Of a stretch of 64,000 nt of DNA, positions 55,125 to 63,833 are shown in pieces (the first letter of the stretch is position 1; each line of letters starts with the position of its first letter). The notes under the pieces are model-generated. The model was not told the origin of the DNA and did not search any database. It worked only from the letters and a program-made list of their open reading frames with translations. Position numbers and translations under genes: made by a program. The stretch is from the NCBI GenBank assembly GCA_963737745.1, contig CAVTTR010000012.1, positions 1 through 64,000 on the forward strand, read 5' to 3'. The DNA is from Bog-473 sp963737745 (GTDB lineage: Bacteria; Actinomycetota; Acidimicrobiia; Acidimicrobiales; RAAP-2).

Positions 55125-56075
55125 GTGGCGAGCAAGCTCGGGGCACGAGCGGCCCGGCGTCAGCCACTGGGGGCGCTGACCACCTATGGGGTGGGCGGCC
55201 CGGCGGAGCTGGTGGTGCAGGTCGACGGGCCTGGTGACCTTGCTCCGGTCCGCGCCGCACTCATCGGAAGCGACCTGGCGGTGTGCGTCATCGGTCGCGG
55301 CTCGAACCTGCTCGTGGCCGATGCTGGATTCAAGGGGGTGGTGGTCCGACTCGGTCCGGGGTTCAGCGTCGTCGAAATGCCCGACCCGGGCCTCGCGGCG
55401 CGTCCACCTTTTGTGGTCCGGGCCGGCGGTGCCACCCCGCTTCCCGTGCTGGCCCGCCAGGCGGCCGAGGCGGGATGGTCCGGCTTGACCTGGGCCGTCG
55501 GGGTGCCCGGCTCCGTGGGCGGCGCGGTGCGGATGAACGCCGGAGGGCACGGGTCAGACGTGGCCGGATGCTTGCTGCGCTACACCTGGGTCGATCTCCT
55601 GCGCGACGAAGGTGGCACCGATGACGTCGCTCACCTGCACTATGCCTATCGGTCATCGGCCGTGGCGGCCTCGCATCTGGTGGTCGAGGCCGAATTCGAG
55701 GTCACTCGGGGAGATGCCGAGGCGGAACGGGCCGAGGTCACCGCCATCGTCCGCTGGCGCCGTGCGCATCAGCCCGGTGGCTCCAACGCCGGATCGGTCT
55801 TCACCAATCCGCCGGGTGACTCGGCGGGACGCCTGATCGAAGAGGCCGGCCTCAAGGGTTTTCGCCTCGGGTCGGCTCACGTTTCGCACAAGCACGCCAA
55901 CTTCATTCAGGCCGACAAGGGGGGGAGGGCAGACGACGTGCGGGCGCTCATGGAGCACGTGCGCACCACCGTGCACAGTCACAGTGGGGTGTTGCTCACC
56001 GCCGAGGTCCGCCTGTTGGGCTTCGGGGAAGAGGAGACTGGGCCGGTGCAGGCGCAGGCAGCGAGCAGTTCGTGA
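55125..56075 (+). CDS. murB: UDP-N-acetylenolpyruvoylglucosamine reductase MurB
   Basis: 316 residues. FAD enzyme reducing the enolpyruvyl ether to UDP-MurNAc. TTYGVGGPAELVVQVD, VIGRGSNLLVADAGFKGVVV (FAD), VPGSVGGAVRMNAGGHGSDV, GGSNAGSVFTNPPGDSAGRL and HKHANFI match the type II enzymes that lack the type I Tyr loop. GTG at 55125. The stop overlaps the ftsQ start. Confidence 0.93.
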   Translation: MASKLGARAARRQPLGALTTYGVGGPAELVVQVDGPGDLAPVRAALIGSDLAVCVIGRGSNLLVADAGFKGVVVRLGPGFSVVEMPDPGLAARPPFVVRAGGATPLPVLARQAAEAGWSGLTWAVGVPGSVGGAVRMNAGGHGSDVAGCLLRYTWVDLLRDEGGTDDVAHLHYAYRSSAVAASHLVVEAEFEVTRGDAEAERAEVTAIVRWRRAHQPGGSNAGSVFTNPPGDSAGRLIEEAGLKGFRLGSAHVSHKHANFIQADKGGRADDVRALMEHVRTTVHSHSGVLLTAEVRLLGFGEEETGPVQAQAASSS

Positions 56076-56885
56076 GTCCGACCACCACCCAGTCGCGGCC
56101 GACGGCCGACGGGCCGCCGCGCCTCTGGGAGCGTATCGATCCCGCGTATCTCGGCCCGGCGGGCCGAGGTGAGCCGTCAACAGGGCCGGCGCCGCCTGCG
56201 GTGGGCGGGAATCGCTCTGGGCATGGTGGCCGTCCTCCTCGGCGTGTGGTGGGTCCTCCACACGCCGCTGTTCTCTGCTCGCGCCATCACCGTGGTCGGG
56301 GCAACCCATGAGACCGCGTCCCAGATTGAGTCGGCGGCCGGACTGGCGGGACACCCCGCCCTGCTCGACGTCAATGCCGGGGCGGCGGTGAAGGGCATCG
56401 AACGCCTGCCATGGGTTCGTTCGGCCTCGGTGCAGGTGCAATGGCCCGATGGAGTGCATGTCGCAGTGGTGGAGCGGGTGCCGCAGCTGGTCATGACGAC
56501 TGCCGGTGGAGAGTGGGCCGAACTCGATACGGAGGGTCGCGTCCTGGCCATCGTGACCACCCGGCCGCCCGGGCTCATCGAGGTGGCGGGACCCCGCCCG
56601 CCGGGCGTCCCGGGCAGCCTGCTGGCCGCCTCTGATCAGCTGGGATTACGCATCGCCACCACCTTGCCCGCCTCGTTCAAGGCCCAGGTAACGGAGGTCA
56701 AGGTGGTCTCGGCCGGATTTGTCCAGCTCGTCATGACCACGCCGATTTTGGTCGACATCGGTGACGGATCCCAGCTCCGGGCCAAATACGAGGACGTCAG
56801 CGCCGCCTTGGCCGGCGCAACCCTCCATGACGGTGACATCATCGATGTGAGTGTCCCCGGCGCAATGACGGTGACCGGACCGTGA
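56072..56885 (+). CDS. ftsQ: Division protein FtsQ (one frame break)
   Basis: About 270 residues when joined: cytoplasmic N-terminus with PRLWERIDPAYL, then one membrane helix (AGIALGMVAVLLGVWWVL), a POTRA domain (FSARAITVVGATHETASQIE to RLPWVRSASVQVQWPDGVHV) and the FtsQ beta domain. The GTG at 56072 overlaps the murB stop (GTGA). Near 56152, CTCGGCCCGG has one G too many; removal reads LARRAEVSRQQGRRRLR, the expected basic region before the helix. Recruits FtsLB and regulates FtsWI. Confidence 0.85.
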
Positions 56886-57059
56886 GCAAGCATGCTTGAC
56901 CGCCAGGAACGCCCCTCGTATGGTTGGCGGCGTTGCCGCTCTGTGAACGTCAACCTTCCCAAGAGGATGAGGGATTCGAGGTAGGAGCGGCGTGATGAAC
57001 CATGATGGGTGTACCCAAAGGGCGATTGGTCGGCGATCGGCCCAAATACGAGGGAGTTC

Positions 57060-58163
57060 ATGACGACCGTGCCGTCCGGAGGTAACTACCTGGCAGTCAT
57101 AAAGGTGGTCGGGGTCGGCGGTGGCGGGGTGAATGCCGTCAATCGCATGATCGACTCGGGGCTTCGCAACGTTGAGTTCATTGCGGCCAACACCGATGCG
57201 CAGGCTCTCCTCATGAGCGACGCCGATCTGAAGCTAGATATCGGACGTCAGTTGACGCGAGGCCTGGGAGCAGGCAGCGACCCCGAAGTGGGCCGTCAGG
57301 CAGCCGAGGAGCACCGGGCTGACATCGAAGAGGCCCTCCAGGGGGCCGACATGGTCTTCATCACGGCGGGCAAGGGCGGCGGCACCGGGACCGGCGCCGC
57401 GCCGGTGGTGGCCGAAATCGCCAAGAGCCTGGGCGCACTGACGATCGGCGTCGTGACGCGCCCGTTCACCTTCGAGGGTCGGCGCCGGGCCATGCAGGCC
57501 GAAAAGGGCATCCAGATTCTCAAGGAGAAGGTCGACACCCTCATCGTCATTCCCAACGACCGCCTCCTGAGCGTCTCAAACGACAAGACGAGCATGGTCA
57601 ACGCCTTCAAGATGGCCGACGAGGTGCTGCTCCAAGGTGTGCGTGGCATCACCGACCTCATCACCGTGCCGGGCCTCATCAACACGGACTTCGCTGACGT
57701 GAAGATGGTCATGACGAACGCCGGAACGGCGATCATGGGAATCGGTGCTTCCATCGGCGAGGGGCGAGCTGCCAACGCGGCGCGTGCCGCCATTACGAGC
57801 CCATTGCTCGAAGCCTCCATCGAGGGGGCGAGAGGCATTCTGCTCAACATTGCGGGCGGATCCGACCTTGGACTGTTCGAAGTGAACGAGGCGGCCGAGA
57901 TCATTCACGGGGTGGCCCATCCCGATGCCAACATCATCTTCGGTGCCGTCATCGACGACAACATGGGCGACGAGGTGCGGGTCACCGTCATCGCCGCCGG
58001 CTTCGAGCGATGGGAAGAGGGTGGCCGTCCCGCCAGCAGCGACCGGGCCCCTTCCATCTTCCCCTCTTCGGACACCGTGGACATCTTCGCCGAGACCTCG
58101 GGCAAAGACGACGAGTTCGACTTGGGTGACGACGATTTCGACGTGCCCTCCTTCCTTCGCTGA
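57060..58163 (+). CDS. ftsZ: Cell division GTPase FtsZ
   Basis: 367 residues. Tubulin-like GTPase forming the division ring. VVGVGGGGVNAVNRMI, FITAGKGGGTGTGAAPVVAE (tubulin signature), the T7 loop TDFADVKMVM with catalytic Asp, and a C-terminal peptide DDDFDVPSFLR that binds SepF and FtsW. ATG at 57060 follows GAGGGAG. A 175-base gap precedes it, which may hold its own promoter. There is no ftsA, as in other actinobacteria. Confidence 0.96.
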   Translation: MTTVPSGGNYLAVIKVVGVGGGGVNAVNRMIDSGLRNVEFIAANTDAQALLMSDADLKLDIGRQLTRGLGAGSDPEVGRQAAEEHRADIEEALQGADMVFITAGKGGGTGTGAAPVVAEIAKSLGALTIGVVTRPFTFEGRRRAMQAEKGIQILKEKVDTLIVIPNDRLLSVSNDKTSMVNAFKMADEVLLQGVRGITDLITVPGLINTDFADVKMVMTNAGTAIMGIGASIGEGRAANAARAAITSPLLEASIEGARGILLNIAGGSDLGLFEVNEAAEIIHGVAHPDANIIFGAVIDDNMGDEVRVTVIAAGFERWEEGGRPASSDRAPSIFPSSDTVDIFAETSGKDDEFDLGDDDFDVPSFLR

Positions 58164-58824
58164 GGACGCAGTCGCCACCCGCTTGGCGGCGGTGCTCGAG
58201 CGTATCGAGCGGGCGGGGGGCGACCCGGCTCAGATACGCGTGATCGCCGTGTCGAAGGGCTTCGGCCCGGACGCGGTCGCCGCGGCCCGTGCCGCCGGCT
58301 TGACCGACGTGGGTGAGAACTATGCCGCCGAGCTCCAAGCCAAGGCGCCCGGGCCAGCCGGGACGAATTGGCATTTTTTGGGCCCGATCCAGCGCAACAA
58401 GGTACGGGCGCTGGCACCATTGGTCACCATGTGGCAGGGAGTGGCCCGCCTGGCCGAGGGAGAGCGCATCGCACGCTACGCCCCGGGGGCCCGCGTCCTG
58501 ATCCAGGTCGACGCCAGCGACGGGTTGCCGGGTCGTAACGGATGCCCCCCGGCCGAAGTGAATGCGCTCGCGGGCTCGCTCTCCGATCTCGATCTGCGCC
58601 TCGAGGGCCTGATGACCGTGGCGCCGCCGGGGGACGAAGCCACCAAAGCGGCATTCCAATCGGTACGGAGCCTGGCTGACACCCTCGGGCTCAAGGAGCG
58701 GTCGATGGGGATGAGCGCCGATCTCGAAGCGGCGGTGGCGGCGGGGTCCACCATGGTGCGGATCGGTCGGGCCTTGTTCGGAGAGCGGCCGCCCAAGGCT
58801 TCCCCGTTGTCCCTCCCACGCTGA
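58126..58824 (+). CDS. yggS: YggS-type PLP homeostasis protein
   Basis: About 230 residues. Alanine-racemase-like single domain that buffers pyridoxal phosphate. VIAVSKGFGPDAV carries the PLP Lys; VGENYAAELQAKA, WHFLGPIQRNKV, GLMTVAPPGDE, MGMSADLEAAVAAGSTMVRI and GRALFGER are the family motifs. The start is unclear: GTG at 58126 lies inside the ftsZ end, and a start nearer 58183 (TTG) is possible. The gene is conserved between ftsZ and sepF in actinobacteria. Confidence 0.88.
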   Translation: MTTISTCPPSFAEDAVATRLAAVLERIERAGGDPAQIRVIAVSKGFGPDAVAAARAAGLTDVGENYAAELQAKAPGPAGTNWHFLGPIQRNKVRALAPLVTMWQGVARLAEGERIARYAPGARVLIQVDASDGLPGRNGCPPAEVNALAGSLSDLDLRLEGLMTVAPPGDEATKAAFQSVRSLADTLGLKERSMGMSADLEAAVAAGSTMVRIGRALFGERPPKASPLSLPR

Positions 58825-58861
58825 CCACCAGGCACTACGCTGTGCCGGAACAGGAGAAGGT

Positions 58862-59434
58862 ATGGCACCCTCGTTCATGAAGAAGACCATGGTCTACCTC
58901 GGGTTACTCGACGACGAGTACGACGAGTACGACGACCTGGAAGACCGCGCCCCGCGGGCGTTCACGGCGCATTCCCGGGGCGACATCCGCCAGCAGGACT
59001 ACGAGCAACCCGACGAGTACGGCGGAGGACTCAATCGCGTCCGGGCCATGGTTCCCCGGGAGTCCGCCGTGCCCAGTCCCACCCGGGTGCAGCCCAGCCC
59101 CGTGCCGCGGCCTTCGGGGGTCCGACCGGTTCCGGTCGACACGGCGATCGGCGGCACGGCGGCCCGTGTGCACATCGTCGCCCCTACCCGTTTCGGGGAC
59201 GCCAAGGAGATCGCCGACCGGCTCAAGGACAACCGCCCCGTCATCGTGAACCTGCAGGTGGCCGATCGTGACCTGCAACGGCGGATGATCGATTTCTGCA
59301 GCGGTGTGACCTACGCCCTGAGTGGCGAGATGGAGAAGGTGGCGGACCAGGTATTCCTCCTGGCCCCGACGAACGTAAAAGTTTCTGATGAAGAGCGCCA
59401 ACGTCTGGTGGAGCGCGGCTTCGGTCGAGACTGA
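58862..59434 (+). CDS. sepF: Cell division protein SepF
   Basis: 190 residues. An N-terminal amphipathic membrane-anchoring segment (MKKTMVYLGLLDD), an acidic and Pro-rich linker, and the SepF domain at about 98-185 (DAKEIADRLKDNRPVIVNLQ, MIDFCSGVTYALSGEMEKV). It tethers FtsZ to the membrane in bacteria without FtsA. ATG at 58862 follows AGGAGAAGG. Confidence 0.95.
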   Translation: MAPSFMKKTMVYLGLLDDEYDEYDDLEDRAPRAFTAHSRGDIRQQDYEQPDEYGGGLNRVRAMVPRESAVPSPTRVQPSPVPRPSGVRPVPVDTAIGGTAARVHIVAPTRFGDAKEIADRLKDNRPVIVNLQVADRDLQRRMIDFCSGVTYALSGEMEKVADQVFLLAPTNVKVSDEERQRLVERGFGRD

Positions 59435-59455
59435 ACAGGCTATTCTCAGGTAGCA

Positions 59456-59713
59456 GTGAATGTATTTCGTCTAGCTGGGATAGCCGTAGAGCTGTATCTG
59501 TGGTTCATCATGCTGCCGACGGCTCTCCTCAGCTGGTTCAGGGTGCAACCCGGCACGGCGTTGGCTCGGGTCCAGCTCTTTCTCTACCGGGCAACCGAAC
59601 CAGTTTTACGACCCGTTCGACGGGTGATCCGGCCCATGGGCGGCATCGATATTTCTTTCATCGTGGTTTTTCTCGTGCTGCAGTACGTCGTGGTACGGGT
59701 CCTTTTTGCCTAG
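59456..59713 (+). CDS. yggT: YggT family membrane protein
   Basis: 85 residues with two membrane helices around the conserved RATEPVLRPVRRVIRPMGGI segment. GTG start at 59456, 21 bases after sepF. YggT proteins are linked to division in actinobacteria and to cation stress in others; the molecular role is not settled. Confidence 0.9.
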   Translation: MNVFRLAGIAVELYLWFIMLPTALLSWFRVQPGTALARVQLFLYRATEPVLRPVRRVIRPMGGIDISFIVVFLVLQYVVVRVLFA

Positions 59714-59770
59714 GAACGTTCCCGCCGGACTATTCCCGTTTGGCGGGGGGGAGGGGTAGACTCCTCCCTC

Positions 59771-60628
59771 ATGGACAGTGCGCCACCAACTTCCTCATCC
59801 ATTCTTGACACCCTTCGTACCGTTGAATTCCGTCTCGGACTGAAGGGCTACAACGTCGACGAGGTTGACGACTATCTCGACCGCGCCGCCCAAGAGGCTG
59901 AAGCAATACAGGAAACCGTCCGTCAACTGAACGAGCGCCTTCGTCAGGCAACCGACCGGATCGTGCAACTCGAGAGCGAGGCGCGCGAGGCGGCGGCGGA
60001 GGCGAAAGCGCAACCACCAACTCCGGTGGCCGTCGAGCCGGCATCGGCGCCCACACCGGCGGCCCCGGCTGCGGTCGCTGCGCCTGCACCCGCCCCGGCC
60101 GCATCTACGGCGCTCGACCTCCCATCCGACGAGACCCTGCAGCGGACTCTGCTGCTGGCCCAGAAGTTCGTCGATCAGATCAAGCGCGAGAGCGAAGCTG
60201 AAGCGGCTGCCACGGTGGCCCAGGCCGAGGAGAAGGCGCGCGCTGCGGTGGCTGCCGCCGAGGCACAAGCGACCGCCCTGCAGGTGGATTCACAACGCCA
60301 GGTGCGCGAGGAGGTGGCGCGGTTGGAGGCGACCCGCAACGAACTGGCCATCGATGTCGAGAGCATGGCCCGCCATCTCGAATCGGAGAGGAACCGTCTG
60401 CGCGACGCCCTGACCGAGATTTTGAACTGGGTCGACGAAAACGTGCAGCCGGCCAACGCTCTCATGGGTGTGCGTCCGAAGGGCGCACCGGGCTCCCGTC
60501 CGGCTGCGATCGCCGGCGCCCAGAGCGAATCATCCACTAAAGGTGGGGCCGATGTGAACGAGCAGCCGACGCTGAGTCTCGGAACGGTCACCGACACGAA
60601 CCAGACCGGAGCTCCTCACACCGCTTGA
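59771..60628 (+). CDS. divIVA: DivIVA/Wag31 polar growth protein
   Basis: 285 residues. The N-terminal DivIVA domain (RTVEFRLGLKGYNVDEVDDY, membrane-binding) leads into a coiled coil (AEAIQETVRQLNERLRQATD), an Ala/Pro-rich linker at about 78-115, a long second coiled coil and a polar tail. It marks poles and septa and recruits wall synthesis. ATG at 59771. Confidence 0.92.
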   Translation: MDSAPPTSSSILDTLRTVEFRLGLKGYNVDEVDDYLDRAAQEAEAIQETVRQLNERLRQATDRIVQLESEAREAAAEAKAQPPTPVAVEPASAPTPAAPAAVAAPAPAPAASTALDLPSDETLQRTLLLAQKFVDQIKRESEAEAAATVAQAEEKARAAVAAAEAQATALQVDSQRQVREEVARLEATRNELAIDVESMARHLESERNRLRDALTEILNWVDENVQPANALMGVRPKGAPGSRPAAIAGAQSESSTKGGADVNEQPTLSLGTVTDTNQTGAPHTA

Positions 60629-60736
60629 CCTGACGGGGGTATTGCCTCCAGAGTCGCTGTCCGCTATGGTCACCCGCTCCCTCGACGCGATTGTCGTCAG
60701 GGAACCGGTCAATCAACGACCGGGAAGGAGGACAAG

Positions 60737-61600
60737 ATGAGCCCAGCGAGCAAGGCAACCGCTGCGAAGAAGGTGCCTGCATCGCGCCCGCCGGTGGCGA
60801 AGAAGGCTGTCGCGACCAAGAAAGTTGCGCCCACCAAGGCGGTGACGGTGGCCAAAACGGCCACCCCGACAAAAAATGCTCCGTCGACAAAGAAAGCTGT
60901 GCCCACAAAGAATGCTGCACCCAAGAAGAACGTTGTGCCCAATGCTCAGGCTCCAAAGAAATCCGCAACGAGTGGCGGCGGAGTGAACAAAGAGACGACC
61001 ACAATCGCGAAGAAGGCTGCTCCCGCCGCCAAGAAGGCCGCAGGGCCGGCCAAGAAGGCCACAGCCGCGACCAAGGCTCCCGGGCGTGCCGCCACGCCGG
61101 CCGCACCGTCTGCGGTGGATGCGAACGCCGCCGAGGTCGAGGCGGTCGCTCCCGCCCCTGTCCGCACTACCTTCACGCCGAAGCCCAAGGCTCCGGCCCC
61201 GGTGCGACCCAAGACGGGCCCTTACGCCAAGGATCTCAAGTTCCTCGAGGAGATCACCGAGCTGCTCGCCGAAGAGCGCGGCATCTATCAAGAGCAAGCC
61301 ACATCGCTCCGGGCCGAAGCCGATTCGCTGGCGCTCGAGCGCGAGCCGGGCGACGTGCAGTTCGACGAGGAGTCCGGTGAGGGTGGCACGGTCACGGTCG
61401 ATCGCGAGCGGAACTTGGCCCTCTCGGGTCAAGCGGCACTGGCGGTCGAAGAGATCGATTACGCCAGCATTCGGGTGGCGGACAAGACCTACGGCTATTG
61501 CGAACGCTGCTTTCAGCCCATCCCCAAGCCTCGTCTGCGGGCTCTTCCGTACGCCCGCCTTTGCGTCGCGTGCAAGAGCGGGGGGTTGTCGCGCCGCTGA
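60737..61600 (+). CDS. TraR/DksA-type zinc-finger protein with long Lys/Ala-rich N-terminus
   Basis: 287 residues. The first about 130 are Lys/Ala/Pro-rich repeats (AAKKA, PTKN types) like the histone-H1-like tails of actinobacterial nucleoid proteins. The C-terminal 120 contain helices and a zinc finger, YGYCERCFQPI with LCVACKSGG, as in the TraR/DksA/YteA family. It may bind RNA polymerase while the tail holds DNA. ATG at 60737 follows AAGGAGG. The lspA start lies inside its end. Confidence 0.85.
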   Translation: MSPASKATAAKKVPASRPPVAKKAVATKKVAPTKAVTVAKTATPTKNAPSTKKAVPTKNAAPKKNVVPNAQAPKKSATSGGGVNKETTTIAKKAAPAAKKAAGPAKKATAATKAPGRAATPAAPSAVDANAAEVEAVAPAPVRTTFTPKPKAPAPVRPKTGPYAKDLKFLEEITELLAEERGIYQEQATSLRAEADSLALEREPGDVQFDEESGEGGTVTVDRERNLALSGQAALAVEEIDYASIRVADKTYGYCERCFQPIPKPRLRALPYARLCVACKSGGLSRR

Positions 61601-62070
61601 CTCCGAGCGCCCAAGCTCGGGCGCGGCTGGTTGCGTTCGCACTGGCCGGCGTCGTCGTGGTGGCGGACCGTGTCACCACATCCGTGGCAGAAGACCATCT
61701 TCACCACGCCTCGCACGTGTGGGGGCCATTCGGATTGGCCTTGCAGTTCAACTCGGGGCTGGCTTTCAGCATCTTCACCGGTCGATCGACCTTGGTCACG
61801 GTGGTGCTGGCCGTCGGGGTCGTGGTCCTCGCTGTCTTCGTGGCGCGGGCGCGCACCTTGCCCCAAGCGATCGCCGGAGGACTCGTCCTCGGCGGTGGGG
61901 TGGGGAACCTCAGTGAGCGGATCGTGGGCCTGCACCATGGTCTGGTGGCGGATTTCATCACGCTGAGCCATTGGCCCACCTTCAACGTGGCCGACGCCTG
62001 CATCACGATTGGGGTCGTTGTCGCCGCGTGCACGCTTCTCTTCGGCCGCCCCGTGGGGAGAGCCAGATGA
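61570..62070 (+). CDS. lspA: Lipoprotein signal peptidase LspA
   Basis: About 166 residues, four membrane helices. It removes signal peptides from prolipoproteins. ALQFNSGLAFSIF, then GGGVGNLSERI, the first catalytic Asp in LVADFITLSHWP and the second in FNVADACITIG. The usual DQLTK near the N-terminus reads DRVTT, a mild divergence. GTG at 61570 inside the end of the zinc-finger gene is the only good start. Its stop overlaps rluD (ATGA). Confidence 0.88.
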   Translation: MQERGVVAPLTPSAQARARLVAFALAGVVVVADRVTTSVAEDHLHHASHVWGPFGLALQFNSGLAFSIFTGRSTLVTVVLAVGVVVLAVFVARARTLPQAIAGGLVLGGGVGNLSERIVGLHHGLVADFITLSHWPTFNVADACITIGVVVAACTLLFGRPVGRAR

Positions 62071-63041
62071 GTGATCCAGATGATCAGGTGCTCGTCGTCG
62101 AGGTCCCACCGCTTCTGGCCGGGGTGCGCATCGACCGTGCCGTGGCGATGTTGGCCAATGTCTCACGGACCGTGGCGACCGGACTGATCGTCTCGGGACG
62201 GGTCCTGGTCGATGACGTCGTGGTGACAGTGGGGCGCAACGCACTGAAAGAAGGGGCCACGCTGACGATCGCCCTACCGGAGCCGGGTGGCCACGAGGTG
62301 GAGGCCGAAGCTGGCGTGCAATTCCGGGTCGTCTATGCCGACGAAGAGGTGGCCGTGGTGGACAAGCCCGCCGGCTTGGTGGTGCACCCCGGCGCGGGCC
62401 ACCAGGAAGGGACACTGGTGGGGGGGCTGCTCTCCCGCTTTCCCGACCTGGCTGCGCTGGTTGCCTCGGGCGTCTGCCCCGGTGATCGGCCCGGCATCGT
62501 GCACCGCCTCGACAAGGGGACCTCGGGACTCCTGGCCGTGGCCCGTACGGAATCGTCCTACCACGACCTGGTCACCCAGCTCGCCGAACGCACCATGGAG
62601 CGGCGCTATCTGGCCCTGGTGGAGGGAGAGGTGGTGGACGACCGGGGCGAGATAGACGCCCCGATCGGCCGGTCGACCCGAACGCCGACCAAGATGGCCG
62701 TCTCAGCCAGTGGCCGTTCCGCCCGCACCGGTTTCACGGTCCTGGAGCGGCGGGCATCTCCGCGCCCGACCACCTTGGTGGAGCTCAGCCTGCAGAGTGG
62801 GCGCACGCATCAGATAAGGGTCCATATGGCGGCCATCGGCCATCCCGTGGTCGGTGACGCCCGCTACGGAGCCCCGGAGAAGGCCCTGGGGTCAGGTCGG
62901 TTCTTTCTCCACGCCTTTCGGCTGGCGTTCGACCACCCGCAAAGCGGTGAGCGGCACGAGTTTGCCGCCCCTCTTCCCGCCGACCTGCAGTCCTACTTAG
63001 GCGGCCTGGTGGACCCCGAGAACATCGGCGTCGAAGGATAG
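62067..63041 (+). CDS. rluD: RluD-family 23S rRNA pseudouridine synthase
   Basis: 324 residues. An N-terminal S4 domain (RIDRAVAMLANVSRTVATGL) and the catalytic domain with GIVHRLDKGTSGLLAVART (catalytic Asp), RRYLALVEG, and SGRTHQIRVHMAAIGHPVVG. It isomerises uridines in helix 69 of 23S rRNA or related sites. Coupled to lspA by ATGA, a common pair. Its last 45 bases overlap the convergent sigma-factor gene. Confidence 0.92.
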   Translation: MSDPDDQVLVVEVPPLLAGVRIDRAVAMLANVSRTVATGLIVSGRVLVDDVVVTVGRNALKEGATLTIALPEPGGHEVEAEAGVQFRVVYADEEVAVVDKPAGLVVHPGAGHQEGTLVGGLLSRFPDLAALVASGVCPGDRPGIVHRLDKGTSGLLAVARTESSYHDLVTQLAERTMERRYLALVEGEVVDDRGEIDAPIGRSTRTPTKMAVSASGRSARTGFTVLERRASPRPTTLVELSLQSGRTHQIRVHMAAIGHPVVGDARYGAPEKALGSGRFFLHAFRLAFDHPQSGERHEFAAPLPADLQSYLGGLVDPENIGVEG

Positions 63042-63833
63042 GGCAGCGAGGGCCTCCTCTTCGGCCCGACGCACACGCCGCACGCCGACACCGAGTCGCT
63101 CGGCCGTCGACTGCAATGAGGCCGGGGTGTCGCCCCCGAAGCCGAAACGCAGGCGCAGCACGTCGCGCTGGAGGTCGGGGAGCTTCTCGACCGCGTCCCG
63201 CACCCGGTCATAGACCATGGTTTGCTCCACGTCCTCCACGAAATCCGACTCGTCTGGAGCAACCAACTCGCCCAGGGTGGTCGCCGACTCGGATGCCGCC
63301 GGCTGGTCGAGGGAGGCCGTCACGCGCGCCACGTCTTCGAGCGCGTAGCGCTCGTCAGCCGTCATGCCCGTCGCTTCGTCCAATTCTTCCTCGGTCGGGG
63401 TGCGCCCGAGGGTGGTGGCCAGTTGCGCTTTGGTCAGCTCGAGTCGCTGGATGTGCTCGCCGACTTCCAGCGGGATCCGGATCGTGCGACCGTGCTGTTG
63501 TACGGCGCGCTGCAGGGCCTGGCGGATCCACCATGTGGCGTACGTCGAAAACCGGAAGCCTCTCTCCCAGTCGAACTTGTCGACGGCCCGCATGAGGCCG
63601 AACGAGCCTTCTTGGACCAGGTCGGCCATGTCCACGCCACGATCCTGATAACGCCTGGCCCAGTGCACGACCAATCGAAGGTTGGCCGCCACCATCTGCT
63701 TACGGGCCAGCTCGTCGCCGGCTGCGACCCGCTTGGCCAGTTCTACCTGCTGCTCGTGGTCCGGCATGGGGAACTGGTCCAGGTCCCTCAGCATCAAGCC
63801 AAGGGTGTCGGATGTACTCACCGCGCTCTTCAT
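62997..63833 (-). CDS. Sigma-70 family factor, group 2-like
   Basis: 278 residues without region 1.1. Region 1.2 starts at LGLMLRDLDQFPMPDHEQQV. Region 2 is near-canonical: NLRLVVHWARRYQDRGVDMA, DLVQEGSFGLMRAVDKFDWE and FRFSTYATWWIRQALQRAV. Region 3 is GRTIRIPLEVGEHIQRL. The region 4 helix-turn-helix SLQSTAERLGVGVRRVRRAE differs from the housekeeping RERIRQIE consensus. It is therefore probably an alternative sigma factor with SigA-like -10 and altered -35 preference. ATG at 63833; 63834-64000 is its upstream control region, with no gene seen. Confidence 0.88.
   Translation of the reverse strand: MKSAVSTSDTLGLMLRDLDQFPMPDHEQQVELAKRVAAGDELARKQMVAANLRLVVHWARRYQDRGVDMADLVQEGSFGLMRAVDKFDWERGFRFSTYATWWIRQALQRAVQQHGRTIRIPLEVGEHIQRLELTKAQLATTLGRTPTEEELDEATGMTADERYALEDVARVTASLDQPAASESATTLGELVAPDESDFVEDVEQTMVYDRVRDAVEKLPDLQRDVLRLRFGFGGDTPASLQSTAERLGVGVRRVRRAEEEALAALSFDADVLGVHQAA

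Noticed and set aside
45028..56885. Reading rsmH, murG and ftsQ as true pseudogenes
   Set aside because: All three are normally essential or highly conserved, each is cured by one base, and the flanking frames keep full family conservation.
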